A stretch of 64,000 nt of DNA from positions 126,183,725 through 126,247,724 of the forward strand of contig BTPG01000005.1 in NCBI GenBank assembly GCA_036245525.1. The letters run 5' to 3'. Under the pieces are notes generated by a model. It made no database searches. It was not told where the DNA came from and worked only from the letters and a program-made list of their open reading frames with translations. The translations under genes were made by a program, and so were the position numbers. This document shows positions 20,301-31,500 of this stretch, piece after piece; the stretch's first letter is position 1, and each line of letters opens with the position of its first letter. This DNA is from Semisulcospira habei (taxonomy: Eukaryota; Mollusca; Gastropoda; Semisulcospiridae).

Positions 20301-22469
20301 AGCACTGCTAAACATTGCAGCAAAAGGACATTGTCACAGAAGACATCGAATTTGATCTGCTAAAAGCACGTAAAAAAGGCTGAACAGCTTTGTAGAGGAA
20401 AGACTTGCTGGAAGGCAAAGTGGCATTTCAGGACCCTTTGCCCAGGAACAAGTACTGCACATTTTCCTCACTCTATTGTGGAACGCAAAGAAGCTCAAAC
20501 AAGTGCCAAGAAAGGCACCAAGGCTAATAGAAAGTTACTACAACGTCTCATAACAGCAGTCTACAAAGCTGGGAGAAATGTGGACTTGGCAGAAATACTA
20601 AACATGAGCTTATGCCGGCTCCTCCAGCTCGTGCAAAAATGAATGGCGAGCTTCGATCAGGATCAAAGTCACTTCTGCTAGAAGCAGTGATTGGCGACAC
20701 AACTTGCCCCCAGAAACTGCAGGCTGCTGACCTTGGCGAAGAGGCAACGCTCATCATTGATGGCAAGGCTCAAGTGATCGCCATTGGAAAACCACCAAAA
20801 GCCAAAACATTTGTTGACCTTGCTGACACATTTGTTGCGTCTGTGCTTCAAAGTGGAGCCGTGTTCCGCTGCATTGACATTTTGTTTGACAGATACTGCA
20901 AAATGTCTATCAAAGGCTTCACACGGAAGAAAAGAGGCAAAGCTGTTCCTGTAAGGAGGGAGATATAATACAGGGATGTCCCTCTTCCTCAAAACTGGAA
21001 CAGTTTCATCACACTAGGGAAAAACAAAGCAGATCTCGCAAGATTTCTGTCCCAGCAACACATTCTGAAAGCGCCACAAAACAAGACCATTGTTGTCTCA
21101 GGCAGATTCAGCAATGAAGAGCAAGTGGAGTCATCTACTCCAAAAGTCAGTACGGAAGACCTTGAGGCCTGTCATTAGGTTGAGGCCCGTCATTAGGAAG
21201 CCGATATGCGCATCATCTTGCACTGCGTGAAGAGTCACGCTTCAAGCATGGTCATTCAAGCTAGGGACACAGATGTCTTTGTGCATTTTCTGGCACACTT
21301 TTCAAAGATATCATCTCCCAGAGTGTGGATGAAGATAGGCACTTCCAAGAAGCGCAAGTACATTCCTATACACACAGTTGCAGCTCAGTTTGACAACATC
21401 CTGCTTGAAAGCTTGCCAGCTTTTCATTCACCGACAGGATGTGACACTACCTCTTTCCTGTCTGGCTATACAAAGAAATCATGCTGGAACACGTTCAAAG
21501 AACACCATGCACTCCTGTCAGCTCTGGGCAAAGGTGATCTCACGGAACAAACTTGTGCTGATGCAGAGGCCTTCATCTGCAAAATTTATAGAGCAGATAC
21601 CCATGCTTCGGTTGATGATTTAAGATCTGTACTCTTTGCTCAAGCCCGCCCTCTGGAAACCCTGCCCCCAACACAGGATGCCCTTTCTTTTTACATCAAG
21701 CGAACACATCTCAATGCATCAGTGTGGCAACAGGCTCACATGCAGCACCCTGCGCTATCTCCACCAGAGACCAATGAATTGAAGATCGAGTGTGGTGCCC
21801 TAATTCCAGTCCTGAACTCACCGCCGTCAGTTCCGGAGTCCTGCATAACACTGATTTGCTGCAGTTGCACAACACAATGCTGACGGGCCAAGTGCAAATG
21901 CAAGACCTCAAAATTTTTATGTAATGATGCATGTAAATGCAGCACAAGTCAAAATGAATGCATGAACATTAAATTTCACGGAAACAAAATGTGCACTGCA
22001 GTGTCGGACTTTGTGAACAACACTATGTACGGCAGTGTAATATTACTTCCACAACCCCACACACACCCAACGGAGGCACCCCCTCCACTTCCTAAGATTC
22101 CCTTTTGTAGACAGACTGATAAATCTATTGCTGATGATGAAAATTTGTGCATGGGAGGATTTTTCGTGTTTAGATGAAGTAACTGTTCAAGACAAACTGT
22201 AATGAACGTCTTTTTTTAAAATGTGCATATCAACAGAGGTGCCTACCCCTCTTAGACCATTTTGTGTAATGGGCTGCTTAAAAATGTGTATTTTGTGTAA
22301 TTATTTTAGCGCAACACGCAACGAAAAAAAATACACCACAGCAAACAAATAAAAAAAATAAAGACATTTATCCATACTATTAGCTATTTTATTCACACAA
22401 TATCAGGTATCGCTGTAGCAAGTTTGGGTTTGAAGTTGTGAATAGTATTTGCAAAATTTTTTTTTTTTT

Positions 22470-22500
<31 letters not shown>

Positions 22501-25500
22501 GGGGGGGCGGGTAAAAATATGGTCATTTTAGACATTTTTTTAAGCTCTTGTGACCCCTTGACTTTTCCGAGGGATCAACGAAATTAGTGTTCATATAAAG
22601 GTCTTTTCATCAGGTATCTTTGTACCAAGTTTGGGTTTGAAGTTGTGAATAGTATTTGAGAACATGTCCCAAAATAGCTATTTTTGATATATTTCCTGAT
22701 CCTCTGTGACCTTGACCTTTGTGAGAAACTGTCACTAAAACTGGCATGTTTAGAAAGGTCTTGCCACAAAGTATCCTTGGGCCAAGTTTGAAGAGTGTAG
22801 CTTCAATAGTCTCCGAGAAAATGCCAAAGTTAAAGTCTCAGAACATACTCACTTTTACTTCGCAAATGAGCCAAAAATGTCTTTCGTGCGTGACAGGTAG
22901 CTGTTACTTAACATGCATCAGTAAAAAGGGCATCTGTTACTGCGACACATTAGTGTCCATGCATTTCCAGTATGCCGATACACTGTAAGTCTCCTACCTG
23001 GTCGCCAGATGTCAATGTTTACACCTGGCACTGTACGGTATATCCAGTCTAGACAGCATGTAATAAGCAGCATTGAAGGATGTTGTGTCTCATACACTAT
23101 CGGATGGAAGTATCAGTGTTGTAAAGACAATGCACGTAATAGACGTGTGACCAATGTGTGTCGGTGTCCACAGGTGCACCAAGGTGTAGCATCATAGGAA
23201 CGGAATATCAATTAGAACCTTTAAATTCAGCTTCAGAATCAAGCTGTACGTCATTGCCGTTGTCAGTGCCTCAACCGTCGATCGCTCCAGCTGAAGCTGC
23301 CAACACGTGGTTATGCTGCCACGCAGTAGGTGGGCACACGTGTCCCAATACATCAAAGCTATCTGCTTTTGAAACTATGTCTCCAAACTCAAAATATTAT
23401 CACTCCGAATATCTACACATTCACTCGCCATTTCGACCGTAATGCGTATGCTAGCACCGCAAAGCTGACTGCATACCATGTACAAAAGTACGCACGCACT
23501 GTCAGGACCCTGTAGTGTAAACATGATCTGTCAGTGCGACGGGCGAGGTCACCACACGCGCAGCGAGGCTCGCGTATCACCGGGTGCGCGATATAAAACA
23601 CCGGACACCGCTCTAGCGGTTTTCTGGGCTGCACGGTATACAAGACCGCCAACCAGTACAGCAGTTTGCCGGGCCGAAAGGGTTAACGAAAAAGTGCTTT
23701 ATGTCAGCTTTGGGATGTACTACTGCCTTGGCCTTGTGCCCAGCGGACTCCAAATGTCTTTGAATATCATACTTTTGTACGCACCACTGTGAGCAACACC
23801 AAAGTCATTTTTGCACATGTTGCATGCATTTGTAGCAGAGGTGCCCCCTGCTATCGCTAGTTACTACCCACGAGTCAGAGTTCAGTGTACGCTTGGCGCG
23901 CTGTGTGCGAGTATTCTTGCTGCCTTTGGCTAGTCAGTGTCTAGCGGACTACACGCCAAAGCTCAGTGACAATCTCTGGTTCCAGAGGCTGGGGAGCCTA
24001 TATAAAGCGGCCGATCTTCAGTCCACAATTAGCCCCCCCCCCCCCCCCCCCCCACCCCCCCTCCCCCACGTAAATTGCGTATTTTGGAGGAGCTAGTCGT
24101 ATTCGCGTAACTTGAGCCGAAAATGCGTAAAATTACGAGCCAGCGCGTAAGGTAGGCACCTCTGTATCAATATTTACAATTGTGTTTGAGCTTTCAATCA
24201 AAGTATGGACCCATAGCTATTTCAAGGCCGGGAAATGTGTTACCTTTTTTCTTGTTGTTTGGATATGAATAAATTTACTCAAAATTGTTGAATTAATGGG
24301 TGGTTCTTGGATCATTATGGTTGTAATAAAGTCTTACCATTAGCACAGCCGCCATTTTGAATTTTTCATTTAACTCACAAACAACACAAAAATTCGTCTG
24401 GCATATTCCAATATTGGATTCTGCATACCCAAATCCTTCAGGAACAATCATTGGAACATTGCTAAAGAGAAATACCTCACACTTTTTAAGGAAGCCCTTT
24501 TCTGGGAAATGGCACCAGTCTATATATACAAACACTCCACTTCTATGCTATTATGTCCAGCCACGTGTGAGATATCACCTGCACAGCAGTCCACAAAAGC
24601 AAACATGACCACCTTGACCTTGATGGTAGTAACATAATTCAGCCAACAGACATAAAGACAAAAGGGTGGGTGGGGTCAGGGGTATAGGGGGTGAGGATGT
24701 ATGAGGATCAAATCAGGGATAAGGTTTGTTTTCTTTACCTTGTAATGTAACCCTTTTGACCCCACGGCCGCAACCCCCAATTATGGAGGTGTTACCGAAC
24801 GACCACGTACCAGCTGCTGAAAATGAATTGACCATGATAATTCAAGGAAGTGCCAGATTAGCTTGGCGCCTTCAGGAGCCAAGCTAATCTGGCTCTACCA
24901 TGAATTATCATGGTCAATCCATCTCCTGCTGTAGGGCAGGGCGTCAGGGCTAAATGGGTTAAAAATGAGAAAAAAACAAACAATCCTGGTTCCTACCTTG
25001 AGTTGCTCCATGCTACCTCTTGGTGCCAGAACTCCTTTGGTCATCAGCGCTTCCGCATAGTGGCCCATGTCATTCAACTGTGCAGGATATAAGAAGCCAC
25101 TGTAACTCTCAAATGAATTATACACGTACAATTTTTTTAATCCATTACATCCTAAGGCTAATTTTGTAAAATGAATTTTTTTCTAAAATGTATTTTTTTG
25201 AAAAATACTTACCGATGGCATTACTATCTGGAATACACTCAATTGCCTATAGATTTCAGCCAAAAAGTTGTGTAACCCACACAACTGGGGAGGAGACACC
25301 GGGATCCACGCACCGGGGCCCCGGGTCGCCTCCCCTTACTACCCTATCCCGGCATTCGTAGGGCGACCCTGTCAGTTTCACACATAGCGAAAAAAGGCAA
25401 GCGGGGCAGGCGGGAGGGCAATCTGAGTAATGCCATCGGTATGTATTTTTCCAAAAAATACATTTTAGAAACAAAATTCATTTGTTTTTTCAAAATACAT

Positions 25501-28500
25501 TACCAATGGCATTACTATCTGGAAGAATGTCGAACAGGCGGAGGGTGCCGTTCCTATAACCGCAAACCCAACCACCCGTCGGCCCAGAGAGAGAGAGAGA
25601 GAGAGAGAGAGAGCACTCCCGACGATTTCAGCTATGACGTACCTAAGATGCCAGGGGCGCGCGGAGGGAGTGCTGGGCCGCGGAAATGTCGCCCACCCGT
25701 GCCAGGGAGTCACGTTGGCTGGATAGGTCTCTGAGATAAAAGCGGGCGAATGTGGAGTCAGTTCTCCAGCCGACCGCTATAACAGTATCTTTGACTGAGC
25801 AGTTGCGGTCCAGGGCAAGACTGGTGGCCACTGCTCTAACTTCATGCGCCCGGATGTGAAGAAGTCTATCGCCATCCGAGGAGAGGTCCTGGTAGGCCGA
25901 CTTAATCACCCACCGCAGCCAGGACGACACTGTCTGGGCCGAAATATTGGGCCTGCCTGCGGACAGTGGGAGGAAGAGGCGAGAGCGCCCCCGGCGTCGT
26001 GGCTTAGAGCGACGCAGGTAAATCCTAAGCGCCCGCACCGAGTCCTGTTGACGCGACTCAGGGGCCATGTCCGTTCCACAGACAGGCCTTAGTCAGCATC
26101 TGAGGGGCCGCCGCAGGGCGGCGGTTCTTTGCCAAAAAGGATGGGTCGGTGAGAAGCTGTGCAGAACCGTCCGAGCGAAACTGCAAATAGGAGGGAAGTA
26201 CCGAGAGAGTGTGAAGCTCGCTCACTCGGGACGCTGTGGCGAGAGCCAGCAGAAAACATGCCTTCCTGGTCAAATCTGAGAAACTAGCCAAATGCAGAGG
26301 TTCAAAGCGGTCCGTGTTCAGCCACGTTAGTACCCAGGCGAGATCCCACTGAGGCACTAGGGACCGAGATACTGGTCGTCGGAGCTCAAAATGTGCCAGC
26401 AAGTCTGTCAGATCCTTGCAAGCGCCTGGGTCTGGCCGGCTCAGGTGGCGGTAAGTGTCCGCGATCATGGAGCGATAACCTTTGATGGTAACGGGTGCTA
26501 AGCCTTGCTCTTCAAAAAGCCACAGGAAGAACTCCGCCAGCTCCGGGGTGGCTAGATGTGTGGGAGGGAGACTTCTGGAGGCGCACCAGGCCTGAAGGAC
26601 CCTCCACTTGTTCTCATATACCCGCCGTGTAGACCGTCTGCGGGCTGCTGCAATAGCCGCCACCGCCGCATCCGAGAAACCTCTAGCGGCGAGGGCTTGC
26701 CGGACAACCTCCAGGTGTGAAGGAGGAGGCGCTCCGGGCACGGATGGAAAAGCCGCTGGCAGGGCTGCTTGAGCATCGTAGAAGGTGTAGGAAGCTCCAG
26801 CAGCGGGTCCGTCGCTAGCTCGAGTAGGTCCGTGGTCCAGCTCTTGGTCCAGTTGAAGGGGGCCACCAGAAGGAGGACTGCGGAGCAATCCAGAAGCTTC
26901 CGCAGAACCTTCGGAACGAGGACTGACGGGGGGTAGGCGTAAGCGATCAGACCGTCCCAGGGAATGGAGAGCGCGTCTACCGCCCAGGCGAGAGGGTCCG
27001 GGACTGGTGAGACGTAAACCGGGAGCTGTTTGTTCCACCTGGTGGCAAACAAGTCCACTAAAGGCGTTTCCCACCGGGAGCAGATCAGGCGAAAGATGTC
27101 CGGGCGTAGGGACCACTCCGTGTGGAGCAGCTGTCGGCGGCGGGACAGGGCATCCGCGATCACGTTCAGGTGGCCGGGAATGTGGCGAGCCCGTAGAGAA
27201 ATGCCCCCGGTCCCTGCACCAGAGGAGGAGGTGGTAAAGGAGAATGCACAGGGAGGGCGAGTGTGTGCCCCCCTGGTTCTGTATGTACGCCACCACCGTC
27301 GAGTTGTCTGAGAGAACGAGAACGTCCTGGTTGGTCAAGGTCTCCTGCCAGAACTGAGGGCCAGCCAAACTGCCTTCAGCTCCAGCCAGTTGATGTGTTT
27401 GTCCGCCAAACCCCGCGGCCAAAGGCCCGAGGCCGAGACAAAGTCCGGTAACAGATGCGCACCCCAGCCGGCCTGACTCGCGTCGGTGCAGAGAGACCAC
27501 CGGGGCGGAGGTGAGTGAAGAGGCACGCCCGTAGCCAGCCAAGCGATGTCCGCCCACCTCTGGAGGTGTGGACGAGCCAGAGGAGTAACCGGTACAAGAT
27601 CCGCAAGGGAACCCGACGAAGGACGCCAGTGTAGTAGGAGATGTAGCTGCAATGGGCGGGCATAAAGCCTGCCCAAGGGAAGCAAGTCCGCAGCCGCACT
27701 GAGCAGGCCCAGAAGTTGAAGCCAGACCCTGGCTGAGAAGGAGGCCCCTACCTCCATCGAAAGCGCTAGAACGACGATCTTCTGCCGCCGGGCCAGAGGC
27801 AGGCGGACTAGATAGAGATCGGTCAGGAATTCCATCCCCAGATGTAGAAAACGCCGAGAGCGGGTAAGATCCGATTTGCCCAGATTGAGAAGAAACCCGA
27901 GGCGACGCAGGAGGAAAATCAGGGCATCTCTGTCCTCTTGGAGCGCCGAGGCTATCAGGTTTCGCAGTAGTAGGTCGTCCAAGTTATTGGAGGCCGGGCT
28001 CAGGGATCGTTGGCGGAAGTAGGCCATCACTGCGTCGAGGATCCTCGTAAAAACCCACGGACTGATGTTGAGGCCGAAGGGAAGGGCGCAGAACTGGTAC
28101 ACGACTCCCCCAAAGGCAAACTGCAGGTACCTGCGAGACGACGGATGAATCGGGACGTGAAGATAGGCGTCGGACAGATCGAGGCTGATCGCGAAGTCCA
28201 TCGGTCGGACAGCTGTCTCCATCCGGAACTGAGGGGCCGAAATAAACTTGTTTAGCGCCGACAAGTCGATGACTGGGCGCCACTTGCCTCCTGGCTTGGG
28301 AACGAGAAAGAGGCGGCTGTAAAATGCTAGTGAGTCCTGATGCGAAACCACCTCCATCGCTGCTTTGTCGAGGAGAGCCGAAACTTCTCTGCGCAGATCG
28401 TCCGCCTGAAAGGTGTCGAGTGGAGACTGGGTCCACATGGGGGACCTGCGAAGAGGCGGAGGGGACCGGAACGAAAGTTGGAGGCCTGTAGAAACCGTGG

Positions 28501-31500
28501 AAAAGATCCAGGGGTCGTCTGGGAACAGCGACCTCCAATGGTCGCTGTAAAGAGACAGCCGCCCGCCGACTGGAGACCCGGGAACTGCCGACGGGGGCGA
28601 GAGAGGGGGCAAGTCAGTGGGCCCGGCCGTGCTCGGACTTACGGGCGCCGCGGGACCAAGAGGGGCAGGAGGCGGGGAAGGGCCGAGGGGCCTGAGGAGG
28701 GCGAGCCCTACCTCTAGCCGAACCGACTGGTGGCAAGGAGGGTCTAGAAGACCGCCGGGCACGACCCCCGGCCGGGCGGGGGGCGCGAAAGCGAGTAGAT
28801 GTGGGAGTGGAGACAGGTCTGGGCCACAGGTCCTTGGACGAGTCTTAACTGACTGCCACGTGTTCCCGAAAAGCTGAGATCCATCTAGGGGGGCCTGTCG
28901 AAGCTGGGTCTTCACCGACTTCGGGAGATCCGCACAGAGATGCAGAAGGGTATCCTGTCGCCAAAGTTCACAATTGGCAGCCGCCGCCATGGCGTTGGAG
29001 GAGGAGTGGTAGGCGGCCCGGTTGGCCGCTATCAGGATGGACTGCACATCGCAGAGAGGGGACGGCACCTCCAGATCCCAAGTTCCCTCCAGGCACTGCA
29101 AAGCCGCCTGGGTAGCCAACTCCAGGAACCCTGAGCACGCCAGCGAATTTCGCACTAAGGAAGTGATCCTGTCGAGCGGACGAGGCCAAGCTTCAAGACA
29201 ATTCTGCGGCCGCCTGCCTGGACTAGGGCCGCCGTATCCACCACTGGGAGAGGGACGGCGAAGGCTTGAGAATGTCCCGCGTAGCAGGCCTGGCGGAAGC
29301 TCAAGTTAATCCCTGCAGGCCACCGTGATTCGGAGAAGAATCCCGCGTCGCCAAAGTTGTCGTAATTGGTCGGAGAACGCATCTGTGAGGTCCCGGAAGC
29401 CGGCAGGTTGAGGAAGGGACTTGCGGTGCTTGACGTGCCTTTGTGCGTCGACCATAGCTGAAGCCTGTCTCTTCATAGGGGGTGAAGGAGGACAGAAGTC
29501 GGGCGGGAGAAACTTCGCAATAAGCCGAGAGGCCTCACCAGGGCGCTGATAGTCTGCGAACTGAGCGAAGGGCCGACGATGTCCAAGGAGGATTGATTGA
29601 TTGTACATTGCTTAACGGTCCGACAGCAACAAGGCTTTCTCAGGACGTGCCTGCACTGCTTGTGAAAAAAATAAAAATAAACAGAACATTGAATGTATGT
29701 CGCCAGCCGGTCAAATACGTTAAATAAACCTAACACAAGGGGCTAAATAAAGCTAAGACCATTTAGCAACACACATCCAATATCAAGAGCTACAGGCAGT
29801 GCAGACAGTAGGGAGAGTTTTAAAAAGGCAAATACAGGTGAATGGACAAAGGGTAGACAGAAACACATGCCCCAGAATAGAGAGAAAAACCCACCCTGTG
29901 GGGCTGACCAGGGTGACCCTGGGAACTAAAAAATACCTAACCCCACCCAAGTCCCCCAGGGCAGACCCGGGTGGGGGGATGTCCAAGGAGGAGGAGGCAG
30001 ACGAGAACGCTGACAAGCGGGAGGGGAACCCACCGCCGAATCCCGCAGGAAGATGGCCGAAGCCGAATCCATAGGATGAAGGCTGAGGAACTAGACCGTC
30101 TCTCTCGTGAATGCGCAAAAAGGGGCGACCGGCTCCGAGAGAGCCGCACCGCCGCGCGAGAGATAGACGGGGCCGCCCGCGACGCCCGCCGGGCGGAGCG
30201 TCGCGGGGACAGAGGGACCGCGAAGCAAGGACGGTCAGCAGGGAAGCTAGATTCCGCACGCTGGTGACGGAGACCATTCTCCGAACGAAACCAGTCTAGC
30301 AACGTAGCGGTCTGGTCACACCGGGCCCGCCTGGTCGGAATGGGGCGGTGGAGGGACCGTAACGAGTCACGCCTAACCCGCTCAGGAAAAGCGGAGCGGG
30401 GAGGGGACAAAAAACGTGTATGCGGCCCCCGCTCCAAGGTCTCGGAGCGTGGGGGACGCGCTGTGATGTCACACCGTGCCCGCCTGGTCGATACGGGGCG
30501 GGGGGCGGGGGGACATTCTAGAGTCATGCCAAGCCCGCTCAGGAAAAGCGAAGCGGGGAGGGGACAATTCATGAACACGCGGCCCCAGCTCAGGCGCCTC
30601 TGAGCGAGGGGGACGTGTGTCAGAGTCACACCGTGCCCGCCTGGTCGGTACGGGGCGGGGGTGGGGGGGGGGGACTGCCTATGGTCTCGCCAAGCCCGCT
30701 CAGGCGAAGCGAAGCGGGGAGGGGACAATTTTTTAGCATGCAACCCCCGCTCAGACGCCTCGGAGCGTGGGGGACGAGTGTCAACTTCACCCCTGGCCCG
30801 CCCAGACGAGACCGGGCGGAGGAGGGACGAAAGCAAAGCTGGCCCAGCCCGCTCGGAATTAACCGAAGGAGGGGGCAGCACTGCTAAGGGCCTCAAGTCA
30901 CGCTCCGACGCTCCGAGGCGTCGGAGCGTGAGAGAGAGCCTCTCTTAGCACGTTTTCTCTCATTCTTACTACGCTTGCATTCTTTCAACTGCACCCGCTC
31001 AGGAGACCCAGAGCTGGGGGTGGCTGACGAACGCTCCGCTCGCCTAGACCGCTCGCTCGAAGCAGAGCGGGGGGGTGAGCGAACCCGATGGGCTCAAGCC
31101 ACGCGCTGCCGAAGCAGAGCGTGGGGAGCGCGACTCCGAAACTCGCCTACCCTGCTCCAAAGGCTCGAGTGGGGAGGGAGAACCTGTGAGGTAAAAGTGC
31201 AAGAAAGGGGACTTACCTGAGGGCTGGACAGCCCGAACGACGGAGCGGAGCGGTGCCCGAGAAGCCGACAAAGCGACGACTACCTGTGGAGGATTCCGGG
31301 GAGACTGAAGTGGCCGGGAGGGCCGGTCGCGCCTGTAGAAGTCCCACATCTGCGACCACCGGTCTTCCATCCACTCGTCACACACGTCACACGTCCTGTC
31401 CGATGAACAGCCCGAGCACGGCAAGCAGGCGTCATGAGCGTCGAAGGGCCACTGAAAGTCCCCGCAAATACGGCCAGACTTCAACACAGGAGAAGCCATA

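Noticed and set aside
23158..23792. Coding exons in the intron
   Set aside because: Overlapping short frames without family motifs and without phase-compatible splice sites.
26552..27163. DNA methyltransferase domain as in DIRS-1 of Dictyostelium
   Set aside because: The segment between RNase H and recombinase has the DLFATRWN and AYAYPP motifs common in animal DIRS, but no methyltransferase motifs were recognised.
28010..29309. Plus-strand ORFs across DIRS element 1, and similar opposite-strand ORFs in elements 2-5
   Set aside because: They are antisense shadows in GC-rich coding DNA and contain no conserved motifs.
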